Part shown: in pieces, positions 34,401 through 49,400 of the stretch
How positions within the stretch are numbered: position 1 is the first letter of the stretch
How the letters are laid out: each line of letters begins with the position of its first letter
Source: Sthenelais limicola
Taxonomy: Eukaryota; Annelida; Polychaeta; Phyllodocida; Sigalionidae
DNA length: 64,000 bases
Reading direction: 5' to 3'
Assembly (NCBI GenBank): GCA_942159475.1
Contig: OW804096.1
Location: forward strand, 46,003,744-46,067,743
Program-made: the position numbers and the translations under genes
Notes under the pieces: model-generated
Databases searched by the model: none
The model's input: only the letters and a program-made list of their open reading frames with translations
Told to the model about the DNA's origin: nothing

Positions 34401-37400
34401 CATGACAAGCACAGAATGAATGAGAAACTCATGAAACAAATTCCTTGATATGACCATCTTAACATTCAATTTACACTCTGAAGCATGCTTTTCAAATAGT
34501 CAAACAGAGGATTACTATGATGTAATATGGTGTTGGAGACCAATATTGGTGTTCAATATGAGCAATAATCTATTTTTAGTTTATTTTATTACAATTCATT
34601 TTACTCATCGTTTGGTGGTGGGGCTAACAGTTACAGTTCATGGCAACTTTTGATATTTTAATGTATTCTTTTCCTACATTGCCCTCAAATTAAAGGTTTT
34701 AAAGGCAAGGATCTCAGTCCTACACGAGGATTGATTCTCATGTATAACACCCCACCCCCACCCTATCCCTCATCTTACGATTAGTAATGCACCAACAATT
34801 TTGAGGGTGCTTCATTTAATTAAATGGAACTATCCTCTGGGTTGCTGACAACCCCACAATAATTTATTTATAGTATACCACTCATTAAGCTGGAATACCA
34901 CACGAAAACTGGGAGAGAATGTGAAGGGAGTTCTTGATTGGAGATTAATCTAGACAGTAGATACCTACCTATTTAGACCTTTTTAGCCGAAGTGGTAGAA
35001 ATAATATACTGAGTAAAGTGTCACCTCGGAATGGAAGCACGTGTGTCGGCCATCGGCTATCCCAAGCAGAAATAAATCACGCTATAGTTGATGATGTGTA
35101 TCCAATTCTTCGAATGCATGAGCATGATCCCTTCTATATTTGGCCTCATTGCAATGTCTTTTGACTTGAAAATCCTCTCCAATCGTTAAAATGGTCGGTT
35201 ATTGTGCTGAAATGTCCTATTGTTATAACATCTAATACCGCACTATTTCCATGAACATTGAATGGGTTGTTTGTTACGATTCTATGTATTCATGGCTTTT
35301 ACTCCTTAAGCTTTAAATTATTCTTGGGTGTGTTCCCTGGTCCTTCCCATGTAAATTGTTCAGATTTACACAAAGAAAGTGCTTTTGATGTTTTTTTTGT
35401 ATTCAATTTTCATTTTCATTCAAAAGTGTGCGACGATTAATTATTCAAAACAGGGAGGTACATAACATGTACTTCCCAGTTCTGATTTACTCGATCCTTT
35501 TATAGTAAAGCAGGTGTACAGCCCAGAAAAAAACATGCTATGTAGTAATTATACCCAAGGATTCGTTAAAGCAAAAGATACCATTTGATGATTAAAACCT
35601 AAACATTTTGCGCCGATGATTGATTTTAACTAATATCAAATTGTATGAAACTTTTTCTTCTTTGGATTATTTAAGACTAAGAAATCATCTGTCTTGTAAT
35701 TATCCTCATATTACATATTATATACTATTGGTAGCTTATGGAATTTCATTACGGCTTGCTAAAACTATGGAAATTTGACATCAGATTTATCGCATTCGCT
35801 AAATGGTTTCTAGCACATAAATAAAAAATACTCCTACAATGTTCAGCCACAAAATAACTACTACATTTCCCACAAAACCATGCGCATACATACACGTTAC
35901 TATTTATTTACCGTAGCTCATGCCTTACAATCATTAACCTTGAACAGTATTTTTCATCAAGTCAGTAATTCTAAATGTTTATGATGTATAGATGAGCCAG
36001 AGACGAGAGATGCCTGGTGGACAGAACTGAGGACAGAGATACGCTCCCACGCCAGAGCCATGGGCTGTCACGCTGTCGTAGGATACAGCGAGCAAACTAC
36101 CATCTGGTACTTTATGTTGTTTCGATTTTAAAAGATCAAGTTTCTTTCGAAGATGAAGCCTGTATAACACCTACCAGATTTTATTCTGATTCAATTAGTT
36201 CCGTTAGTTTCACAAAAAAAAAACGGGAAGAAAATCTAACTATATTTTGAAATATTTTCTTGTCACGTCTAACCTGTATTCTGAAATTATACTCTTTGAT
36301 TAAAATACTTAACACTGCATATTTATTTACTTTCATTTTACTTTGATAATTACCCAGTGAAGAGATTATAGTTCTCTCAGCAACTGGTACTGCGGCTATC
36401 GTAAACCTCCGGTCTGACCCGGACTCCATTGTACGGACCAGCCTGCTCACCATGTCCCTCGACAGATCCACATTTGACCGCGAAAAGGACAAGGAACGCA
36501 AGCTACATGTGGATGTGAATCTGGCCAATCAGGCGGCAGCTCACAGAATGTCACAGCTATCTGATGGGTGAGTAAATTATGTACTTACTTAAGATGGTGT
36601 TTAATAATAAAAAATAAAAACCCCACCTGTAAATTGATACAATTGGGTACAAATGTTTTCCTAGACTTAAATAGTGTTTGATATTTCTTTATTTTCTCTA
36701 TTTTAAAGAGTCACATTACTTATTTCAGAGATGTATGTATAACTCTGCTCATATTTAAGATATGTACCAAACGTATTGCTTTCTATAGAAGGTCTCCGGT
36801 TGATGCAAGTTTTTCAACTATAACCCGTGATATAGGAAACCTGTTGAAAACATCTTGATTAAGAGAAATATGTTCGAGCTAAGTTGGCTAACATTAAATT
36901 GAATGAATGTCTATGCTATTATTTGTTAATTTCAGTGACGATTCCGGGTACATACCACAATGTAGCTTCTCTCACATTCCCTACAATGAAAGCTCCCTAC
37001 CATACCCCGTCAACCTCTCTCACTGCTGCCTATGCAGGTGCGTACCGTGTAGTATTCAATACATTGATCAGGGCTGTAGAATCATAGACCTGTACAGTTT
37101 ATACCTACCTACCAAATCAAAAGAATTATTCTATTTTCTTTTATCTTGTCATTATTGATATAATATGGGTGTGGCATTGTCGTAAATAAACACACATCCG
37201 TTAGAGGCTTCTTGCATAAAACTGTTATTAGTTTCGTTTTTTGTTTTTTTTTAAAAAAGAGGCATAACCATATATATGAATGGTTGTTTCTGTCGATGCT
37301 GTTTCAAAAATTTAACTACAATAATAGTCAATTTCTTCTCATATTAATTTCCACGGTGATTGAATTTTGAATATTTCTATCATTGATCCGCCAAATCTAA

Positions 37401-40400
37401 AAGCGAGGATAACAAATAAAAACAAATCATTTCCTATAGGGATTATGTTTTGTTATCGATATTTATATATAATTTATGACACATAGTCAACCAAAGAAAA
37501 TACTAGTGTGTTTATTATGTCCACTCTAACACCTGCACTAGTATATATGTCTCCATTCTTATACAGACGAGGTAAGGTGCCTGACATGTTGTTTACGACG
37601 ATAGAGCCGCAGGCTGAGTTCCCTGTGGTGGGTAAAGGATGCCTCATACAGGCACGTATATGTAGGCCTAAGAAGGAAGCGCGGGGCGAGGCTAACGCCA
37701 AGGAGATCAGTGATGTATGCTCTCCCTCTGTATTTCAAATCATCCACATTTCTGTTTCTGTTTCCCATCGTAAAAATGATAAAAGTGAACAATGCTCCTG
37801 ATAAAAAATGGCCGTCATTTGTTGAAAATAATGATTTATTGGGTGGATAATGGTGACTAAAGTTCCATGATCATCCGCATACATGAAATTGCCATTGTCC
37901 ATTCGTCGTGGCCACATCTTATGACCAAAATTGTATCATAGATATGGAAATTGACAGTAAATTCCCATAATGATCTTTACTTTGACCTTTTATAAACATT
38001 CTGATTACTTTGTGATTACAGAGTCTTCCCTTCATGGAGTACGAGCTGCACTGTCAACTACAAAACAAGTTGAAAGTCAAGGGAATGAACGCCCTCTTTG
38101 GGCTCAAAGTACAAGTAGTGGTTGGTGAGCGTATGCTAGTGGCTGTCGCCGTAAGTATTCTCCCTCCGTTTCCCTTTTTCTTTACATTAAAACATTGGGG
38201 ACAAGACATAGTGTAAAGTTATTTGTTTGCTCATGTATTTAAAATACCATATAGAAAATATGTTGTTTAATGTTGATGAGCTGAGAGAAAACACCCATTA
38301 AATGCCACAAACAATAACTTCTTGCATTCCTCATTTAAATTGAATTATCATTTTGCATTTATTTCAGACGGCCACAGCAGTTTATGCAGCTGCCATGCCT
38401 GCGCCTCCTCTTCCTAAAGTTCTCGGGAAAGTGAGTTCAAACATTCTTATTGATTGGCTTTTCAAATTTTCCAAAAAATTCAGAAAATAAAGTAAATATT
38501 AAAGATTACAAACATTATCTTTGAAGCTGTATGGTCTATCTCCCCTGGGCCATGCGATAAACCTCAACCGAGGACCATGTAAACCCAGTTTAAATACAGG
38601 GATGCCAGTCTTCCATTAATTAATGAATATCCATAATTTCCATGCTTCCAAAAATGTCCAGAATTTCCATTACATTTTCAAATTTTCCTCTCGATTCAAC
38701 TCCATATTTTTACCATAATGTAATAATATATATTATTTTTGAGGCAGTTATTTTCATTTTCTTGTCATTTGCAAGACCATACCATGTTAGTTGTATGTCT
38801 CTACCCAGCCCATGTATGGCCCAGGACAGGCAGCATATGTGGCCGCTCCTCCTCACCCTGACCCTCTCAGGAGTGAGGAAGAGCCGCCAGGCCACCTCCA
38901 TTATTCCCCTGGGTGCTCCGAGGGCTTGTATTCCATGTCTAGTTACTAATGGATATTCAGAGCGCTAGTAACTCCATGAGAAAGTACCGGGGCACCCTTC
39001 CCCAGCTACCGGGGCACCCTTCCCCAGCTGCAGAGAGGGTCCAAAGTGTGACGGGACCAAGCACACTATAATACTATAGGTCTGGACATCAAAGAAGGCC
39101 CATGTCGTTCAGAAAAAGATTTCAATACTTCAATCATGATTTTGCTAGTTAAATATGGTGGCGGTACTTAAAACTTTAGAACCAAACATGATTTTAAGGT
39201 CTGATATTATATAGATATTTATAGAACCTATATTTAAAGAAATAGAAATATATCAGTGATTTCTGGAAACAAAATATGTATGGGCCTAACATAGTGTCTA
39301 GGGCTATAGGAGGTTTTGATGCGCCTCACTGAGAACCTAGGGCATTGAGACCACAACAAACATGCCATGGATTGTGTAGCTCACCATTTCTTGGAGCAAT
39401 TAATTTCATCTATTCTACCATTTCTTCTATATGTTCCATCGTCCCAAACCTCTCTGGACACTGTCTTCAAAGTGTTCCATTAATTTTCCTCAACCCAACT
39501 GGCATCCCTGTAAATATATAATCAAAATCTCTGTATGAGGAAAGTATAATATCTTTATTGTGATTATAGCCTATAACTCGATTCTCCTTAATCAAAAAGG
39601 GAACATTTTTATTTTATTATAGTGTATCTGAACATTGTTATTAACATTCTGCGTTCATCTTTTTTATTTGATAAAGATGGAAAACAAGCACACTGAATCG
39701 GGTTTGGCAGAGATGAGGAAGAAAATCATTGAGGCAGTAAACAGGAATAGAGACCTCTACCAACTCTACCCACCTGTAAGTACATGCATTAACATGCCAT
39801 AAATTAAAATATATTAGAGCTACATTCTCAGCTATCATGGAACAAATCTTACCAAATTCACTTATTGTTTGGCCCATCCCTATGCGCACAGCCATTCTGC
39901 TTCACAGCTTTTTAGACCTATGTAAAGTGTATGCCCCAGTGCGACTTGCAAATAAAAAGCAGTCCACTCACTGGTCAAGCTACAAGTTTCCCTAGAGGGG
40001 CACAATGCGTGACTGCGTACTGCACACACTGTCAATCACTATAGATTTTAATTTGATAAGTAAATCTACATAAAGGCTTATACGGCCAATGTACCAATAT
40101 ATATATTGGATATTCATGCAATAAAGACTATTTAGAAAATATTAGATATCATATTTAGCATAATTTAAGTTCCCAGTGCTTCCTTAACAGTGCGTGAAAA
40201 CACAGTACAAAACTACTCTCAAGCATCTAGGCTACTTTAAGCTACCCATTATAGTATGATACCCCTCCCACATACAATACAAAATGTGATATAAAATGTG
40301 ATGGGATGTGGTATAAAAACGATTGACTTAAGTGTAAATGTTTCAAAAGGCTTTATTTTTTCTATTATTATTCACAGCAGGGAGGTATTTAATATAAGTG

Positions 40401-43400
40401 GGCATCTTGTCTTTATGCCTGTAATTAATATAGCATACTAAGATGAATTATAGGAAACAATGAACTTACAACAGCCGTGAAAAGCCACATTACCTGACAC
40501 TTCACTCACCTATAGCTGGCATTTCACACTCACCTGTCGCTCATTACACCCACCTCTCCCTCCCTATATTTTAGAAACCCCTCTAACACCAGAGGGCGTT
40601 ACAAGCAAGCCAGTCATTATTAATAATCCTTCTATATTAAAAGCACTACCCATGTAATATTATGACATTTATGCACTATTGGAATTAACCATCATATATA
40701 TCTTGAATTGTTTTCGGGGATATTCTTCTATATTTTGTATGTGTAATCATTTGTGTAATATTGTAGAGGGTGTGTACTCAAAACACCCCAATCATTTACA
40801 TCTGTATACATAGTGTACCCCCAGTGGGTCTGCCATCTCCACAACCCACAACGCACAATGCACATGGAGGGAATGATGTACCCACACTCATATGGACACT
40901 CTCTCTAGGTAAAATGATGAATAAATGGATGTCTTTCTAAGGATACCAGTGGTTATGTTCAATTGCTGGGTTTCCTCAGCTAGTCTAAATTGGATGTTTG
41001 TTCAATCTGAATATTCACAGAAAGAAATTATTACCTGATGAAAATATCCCTAAATGAACTGAATATTTAATACATAAATGTGCATTTTGATGTGCTAATA
41101 ATATGCTGTATTGATCAAGGTTACTCTATAGGCCTATTGTGTTATGATACACATATTATTACTGTGTTTTGACACGCTACTTAGTAGTGCCTCCTGACGC
41201 ACTACACTGCAGCCTATGAAACAGTGCGTCAAGTGTTTATAAAATAACGTGTGGGGAGGTGCCTTTTGACGCATAACATGTTGTGCATCAAAATGCAGTG
41301 CCCCAGTGAGAATGTGTCCAACGGGATAGGACTAAAGTTATCAATATTTTGATTTCTGCAAAAAAACAACAGGGCACAGTCCTCCATAATGTTGGTCAAT
41401 TGTTTTTCAATGGGTAGGGAAATAACGGAACTGTCCGAACAAAACGTAGCAAAGCTTTTAATTTTTTGTATAGATATTAACTGAGAATACAGCTTTCAGA
41501 GGTCATGATCGGGGTGCAACGTTCTTTGAATTAACTGAAAAATGTACATTCTTGTAGAATTCTTTGATTATTCTATACTATAGGCTCTATAACAGCAACT
41601 CATTTAATCAGGAGAACAGAGGATATTTGCTATATCGAAAAGAGTTCTGGAGATCGTACAGGACACAACTCAGTCCACTGAAAGTCACCATTCGTCTGTA
41701 GTGGTTGGCGTCAGTTGCCTAGCAACCTCATGGGGTAGTGTGTGTGTATAGTTCAGGCGGCGATATTATATCCTCAATATAATGATATATTCACATATAT
41801 AAATTACATATTCTTGGACATGTATAGAGTATTATTTATTTTATTTTTTTAAATATTTTTATTGGCCTTATCACATTTAACAATTTCATTGGAAAAACAC
41901 GCATAACCATTTATATGATTATTATTGTGCGTTGCCAATTATCTTGACATCTTGGCGGAAAAAATGGTTTGCTCATATGCTAACTGTCCAGCAGTCTAGC
42001 GTGGTGCAAGGTTCCACCTCAACCATTTATTCCATCATTTGCTTCCATGTTTCTCTTACTGAAAGATATTTGTTCGATTTCTTACGATGATTCTAATCAC
42101 TTTTAGTAAAGAAACAAAAAAAAACACAACATTATTTCCCTCCTCTCTGGCCTTATTTCCACCTGGGCTTATTGTCCCTAACCGCTTTATTAGCTAATAT
42201 CATTTTGTAAAAGATTGACCTGTGAGGTCCTTTCTTTTTCTTCTTGACTACTTTATCTGCGTTTTCCCCTTCGGCTTCTCCTGTCTGATTGCCAGTGTCT
42301 TCTGTCCCTTCTGCAACGTTGTCATCGTCCTTTTCATCCTGTTCATCATCTCCCTTTGACTCGCTAGTAGCGTTCAGTCCTTCTTCTTGGTCCTCTGCGG
42401 GTTCATTTTCCGCTATTTCCCTCTCATTTCCATCATTTCTCGTAGCAGATTCATTCCCATCATTTTGTCCTACCGTCCCAGCTTCTTTTTCTGTTTCCGA
42501 CGTTGCTTGGGATTCAGGACTAGCATCAGCGGCAGTTGCATTGTTTGAGGTCTCCTCCTCCCCTTTATGTATTTCTTCATCTCCCGAACGAGGGGAAGTG
42601 GTAGGGGATTGAGGGGTAGACGTATTCTGGGCAGGCTCTCCCTGACTAACATCAGCGTCAGTTGCATTGTTTGAGATAGTATCATTATGCGATGGGGAAG
42701 TGGTTGCAGATTGAGAGGTAGATGTGTCTGGGGCCACCTTTCCCTGATCTCCCTGAGGGTCATCTCCTTCAGTAGCAGCAGGAGCTATGGGGGTCGTTTT
42801 CATAGTAAACACTTCCTCCACATCTTGGGTCGATGCATAAAATTCCGCTGGTTTCCCAACCTAGAGGAAGATAAATTGATGTGATATGACCTATCGTTAT
42901 ACCATCCCATGAAACTTAAAAATGAATACTAAAGAATCCTTTTCAACGAGATCTAGTTTCCTCCCTGGTAAAATATTGATAAAATATGTTTTAAATTCTG
43001 ACCAAATATAAAGTAGCGTAGTTGGAGGGAATATCGCTTGTATTGTGGGGATCCCGGTAGTTGTAGTTAAAGTGGTTCTAATAGTGAGGAAAAATCCCAA
43101 AGGTGTAGGTTTTTTGGGTAATATTTAATGTATATAAAGTATATAATACTGAAGTTCTCACCTGATCCGGCAGGTCGGGGTTACATCCCTTGTCTATGAG
43201 TAGTTCACAGATGGATGCATAGCCTGCCCTGGCAGCCAAGTGTAGTGCAGTCATCTTACTCATCTAGTGGGTACAAACACAACTTAGACCAAATACTCAA
43301 GCATTATAATAGATATAATTTGTCATTCAAGATATACACCACTCAAGCAATTATCCCAAATAATGACTAGTCACTTATAGGATCGTCCGAACAGAGCTAT

Positions 43401-46400
43401 ACATATATTTGTATATATTTGTGAATAGGCAACATGGAAAAATCGGAAATAAATCAAACTTAAATATAAATATGGTTCGTCCCCTTCGAATTTCAACCAC
43501 ATAATATATTTGTATGTGTGGCTATGGTCCGAAGAATATAATTAAGACACCATTTTATACACAACATGCTGTCTTTCAATAAGTGTGTTTCGAAATATGC
43601 ATGGAGATAATACTATTGAGACTGCGGTGCCAAAATAATAGTGAATTCTTTAGTACAAAAACGAAGGTAGATACAAACATAGATTTACCTTGGTCCGAGT
43701 GTCAAGGTCTGTTGCAGAGCTACAGATGACCTTGACCACGTCAATATGTCCTCGACTTGCGGCAAGATGTAGACTAGTTTGTCCATTCTGGTGGGAATAG
43801 AAGTTTTGGGAAACGAGCGTAATCGATGCTAAATAGATTTCCTCATGAAATATCAGAGAGGTTCTAGGTTCTCTCATTTGGAACTGAATGGGACTGGCTT
43901 TTTAAGTCGCGATACTATATAGCGGTAAATACAAACAAATCTCTTTCATTGTATGGTGAGGTTAATATTGCTCTATGCATCTAATTTCAACCGGTTCTTT
44001 ACCTTATTCATGGCCTGGATATCTGTCCCATTTTCAATAAGCGCAGTAGCGACACTAGGGTTGCCATGGTAACATGCCAGATGTAACGGTGTCATGCCAT
44101 TCTGTGAAAAAGTTTGTAACTTTTCTTTAGCTATTTTGATTTTTTTTTTTTGCAAAGTTATTTTTAAAAAATATATTTTAGTCAAATTTATTAGCTTACA
44201 AAATTCGCTTCCTCTATTCGATACAATGGAAATAGTCGTGCTGGATACAAGAGAATTCTAATAATCATTTGGACATGCCCAAGCCTGAAGTAGACACATT
44301 CTTAAACCTTTATAATAACTTTTTACGATGTTTTACTATTGTATTTAAAATATCTTAAAAGCCTCTCAAAGATTAAGCGCAAATTCTTATATATCAAGGA
44401 TACATATATTATATAGAAAATGGTCTTACCCCATCTGAATGGTTTATGTTTGCGCCTTCTTTGATGAGTTCCCTGACTAGGTCAAGGTCTCCCTGGATGC
44501 AGGATTTCCTCAAACGCGTCTGTACACCGATGTCCACCATGACTTAAATACATGATAATGTGCTAAATCATTAACAACATTCATTTGCAGTATATTTATA
44601 GCAGTGACGCTATTTAAATTCATGTTTGTTTATTTGAAATATTTTTATTCAAGCTGTGACATTTTAAGAGGCTAATACATAAAATACACATTTTCGATAA
44701 CTCAATTTTTTTTTATTGATGCCTCTAATATTAATGTATATGATGATAATAGTAATTATATAGTTTAAACAATTGAGTTTACAACAATTGTACATTACCG
44801 AATTCCTTACAGATATCCTTAAAAATGTGCGCAAATTTAATGAATCCAAAGCAGCCAGCTTATTTGGGGGGGGGGGGGGGGACATGATTAGATGCGCATT
44901 ATTCAACGAAATTTGTAATGTATCCAAAGCGGAAAGGATATGGCATAAGCTGTTAGAAAGGTCTTCTATCGTGTAGCATAATGGAATTCATCACTAACTT
45001 TTATTTGATGCACACTTTTCATAAATTGTTTTTGTGAAAGCTTTAGTAATCAATCTTCTTTGTAAATGAGCCGTAATTATTTTTGGTTCTTCATTTTAAA
45101 TAATAAAGTGGTCAAATTTAAGCATCGCTATAAAACAACCTACATCATATAAAAATACCGCTACTGTGAAAACTAACTATTTTGAATGTTCAGCATTTCA
45201 TGCGGGGGAAAAGCACCCCGTTTCACATTTAACGATATCACAGAGGTACGAATATCTTCCACTTTTATATATTGTTTAAAGATTAATTAATGGAAATAAT
45301 AATTTTGTTTGGAAAACCGTCGTACCACACCATGAAAATACGATAAAACCTGAATTAGAAACTTAAAACAGTTGTGTGAATAACTTAGAAACTTAAAATA
45401 GTTGTGTGAATAACTTTGCCGAACATTAAGTGCTAATAATAGTGCAAGAGATGAGAGATTAAGAGATCATATTGATACGGTAATCAACTTACCTGGAAGG
45501 AATCGCTGTGTGAGTGAAGGTTGTCTGTCAAACTTAACCTCCTTTCATTCCAACACCTTTCAAGGTAGCATACATAGACTTGCTCCAGACTGTAATTTTC
45601 TTTTAATCGATTTGTTTTGTCTCGTATCCCAAAAGCATCTATCTATTCTTCTCATTTTTAGTTTAATGTATGAATTTGTGTAGTGAAATTTGAGATAATC
45701 CTGGAGGGGGGGGGGCTGCTTTGAACGAATAGAATATTTCTGTAATGATGAAATCAAGAGGATGGTCTAAATTGCCCCATTGTTTCCCTCCAAAACTAAC
45801 ACTTATATAGTGAGTCTTCCAACCAGTATGATATGTTTTTAATTGGAAGGTAAAATAGTTTTCATTCTGCACGTTCTTATAATTTATCTCGCAAGTCTAG
45901 CGACAATTCCCATTAAGGATTGAGTTGCGTAGTTGAAATTTAGTTAGTGTAATGGGTAAAGAGCAAGGGTAGCGCCCATTGCATTGTAAACATAGCACCC
46001 GGCTACCGGTCGCCATTGGGAGGGGGTTAGGGGTGTTGGAGATATAGAAAAGAGTCACGTTGTATATATACTTTCACCTCGGTGAACTACAAGGCATCAA
46101 ACGGTGGATAAGGTTTCTCGGTTACCTGTGCTGTTTATTATTACTCAAATTACTATGAATACTGTATTTTGTGGACATTGGTCTGATTTCACTATAAATA
46201 GCCAATTAATTACTTTGTGGAATAAGATAAAAACCTGTAATGATTTGTTTCACGATGTGCATGCAGCTTAATTATAAAATGGACCCAATCGGTACCTTCA
46301 TTACCCCTCTCCATATTTCACGCCACCTTACTCCACAGCACTGGTAGTTAGTAATTGGTCCTCAGCAAACATACTGACCACCGTGCATGGGAGAAGTCTC

Positions 46401-49400
46401 CTGGCCCCAGTTAATCATGGAGGAGGTGGGGCATTGGGTTGGCACACATGCTGAAATTAATGAATTTCTAATCAATCTGGTCATATTATTTGTATGGGCG
46501 TTGAACCAGGGTCGGTCTTACACCCAGGTTGTTATATATCATACCCCAACTCACTAAACCGTAATCACATTATTTATGCTTTATATATAGCGGGACTCAA
46601 ACCTACCTAATACTAGAGATATATATGGGGTATTTTTTTTTAAATAAATAATGTCATCCGCGGAATCATTAATCAGTTTAACTACCTGTTTAAGCCATTT
46701 AAATTCTGCATCAAAACTCATGCCTAAAGAAGAAAATTGACGCTCACAAGGCCTATATTTTGTGTAATGCTTTCCCCGTTTCGTTCTTAAAGACGATATT
46801 TTTATTGTATCAAATACATCAGAAGTACCTGTACAAGCCATAACCATCCGACCGCGGAAATACCAATTAAAATAGAATCCTTACACCAATTGAGAGTTCA
46901 ATGTGGTGTGGAGTACTGTGCGCGGTAAGGTGTGAATACAATAGCTTGTGATATTTACCTTATGATATAATTCTTGCCTAAATAAATAATTGCCATGGTC
47001 GATGGGGCAGATTTAAGTTAATACGACCATAAGATGGAAGCATAGGTTGAAGGAGGGTGGAGATCAGTGTACTTGTGTGTCTATATGTATACACTCCCGA
47101 CATGAATGGGAATATGTACAATTATCAACAACTTGTCAACTCAACCCAGTATAATTGTGTGACTCATTTATTGATTTATTGGAGCATAAAATCAGATTGG
47201 AAATAATTGAGGATGAAAAAGAGAGACGAGCAATGACTTGGGGTGGGGGGAAGGAATAGACATAAGAGAGGGAGAGACTTGTGACTATTTCAATGTTTCC
47301 AGTGAATCTCATCGAACTCTTTTCACAGATTTTTTTCTGACTACTGGCTTGTTTGTTGATTTAATGGATTGTCTTTTGGCGACTACTTTTGATGCAGACG
47401 ACATTTTCCTGTTTTTGTTGTCGTTCTTCCTGGCAGGTGGCATTGCAGGTGCCTTTTTAGCACTTAATACCGGCGGCGCTGGTTTTGCGAACACTGCGGC
47501 TGATTTCCCTGTGGAATTTCTCTGTGATTTGACAAATGGGGACGGGGTGATGGGAGATAATGGCTGTGATATACTTCTGAAACTGTTATTGTCTTCAAAA
47601 GGTTCGTCGTGTAAACTATTGCTGTATTTGGCTGATGCTGTATCCAGATTGATCTTCCTAGAGTACTGGTCAGCGAGGGTTACTTTTCGTAGGTTCTGTG
47701 TTTGCAGCATCAATCGAATTTCATCATTAGCAGCATAAAAGTACGCTGGTTTGTCTATCTGCAAATTAGAAGATCGATTTGGTGTTACCTTTTATATACA
47801 TACTCCTGGTTAAACGATTTATATTTGTTTCTAAGTACATTTTCCCCCATTCAAAATAAAAGTTCACCTTATTCCAAATTGTTATATCACTCAGCGCTCC
47901 CCTGGAGCATTAACATGAAGTCTCCCGCAAGAAATCCTGCCCCAAGGCTTTCAAGAATTACCTGTATTTTGTCAAATTGATTGGGGAAAATCCTGGATGT
48001 AATAGGTACCGACGAAACTCTACCCGGCAGTATTAAAATGTAACGAAATCTATTGGGATTTCATATTCTAAGGATTGCGTAAGTAGATTAAAATAACATT
48101 TCTGAAGTATTATGTATGTAAACAAAACGCAAATACCTGGTCAGTAATGTTGACATCACAACCATTACTTATGAGGAAACGACATACGCCATCATGTCCC
48201 TCCTTGGCTGCCAGGTGGAGGGCTGTCATTTGGCTGAACTGGACAAAATAGGGACAATATGTATGAGAACAGTGCTTTAATTTTTAAAAAAAACATATAC
48301 ATGTCCGTGGGGCCTGGAAAATGGCAATTTTGGTCGAAGGGCCTGGAAAATATTATATGGACCTGGAATCATGTTGGAATCTATGAAATAGCCTTGAAAT
48401 TTTCGAAGATTTTCACCTTCTTACTGTACATTTTCCATTGACCCGCCCCTCTCACACATCACACTGAATGACTCGCAAAGTAAAAGTAAAACGGAAATTT
48501 GTCTATAAAATTGTTACATACTATGAACAACAGTTACTGCAACCCCCAAGTCCCGTTATTAGGGTTGTGAAAATGATTTAAATGGGCCTAAAATGACATG
48601 GAAATGGGCCTGGAATTTCTCCTGACCAAATGCGTGGAGACCCTGATGTAGGGACAAGGTGTTATAATCCCACTATATACTTCCACTATATGACTGACCT
48701 GGGTAGTGGTGTTAATATCGACACCAGCGTCCACCAGCAGCTCCACATTGGTAAGGTCCCCCCTCAGGGCTGCCAAGTGCAGCGCTGTCTGGCCATTCTG
48801 CAAAATTTAACAATTCATTATTTCGTTCTTACACATATCAAAGATATTTTTTTTTACTAAATTCAATTCTCGTTGCCTTTGTCTTCTCACAATGAATTTT
48901 GCGACTGGTATACACCCCAATTAGTCCATATTTTCAGCACATTAAAGATCTGTATAGATTTGTCATAGTCATACATTTAGATATGACCTACGTATATATG
49001 TTTGATGTGCAGAATAAGAAAATGGTGGTTCCAATGAATAATCATAGTATCTTTACTTTTAGTTATTCTCATTTATGTATTGAATTAAATTTCAAGAAGT
49101 GAATGGCATCAAATTGATTAAGGAAACAATCTATTACCTGGTTAGTTGTGTCCAGGTGTGCTTCATTGTCTATCAGGGTTTCTACAATATGAGAATGTCC
49201 TGATGCTGTTGCCAGGTGCAGTGCGGTCACCCCGTGCTGTCAAACAAAATGAAGGAGTTGGTTATAAACTTACTTGGTTCTTATCCCCAACAGCTATATT
49301 GCCTAAGTCACAGCGATTCATCATCCCAGCCTATTTACACCTACCATAAATGTATTTTAAACCAACTCCATGTTTATCCACGGACGTCTTCTCATATATT

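Noticed and set aside
42289..42612. 107-codon ORF on the + strand, Ser/Phe-rich
   Set aside because: Antisense shadow of the low-complexity acidic tail of ankyrin protein B.
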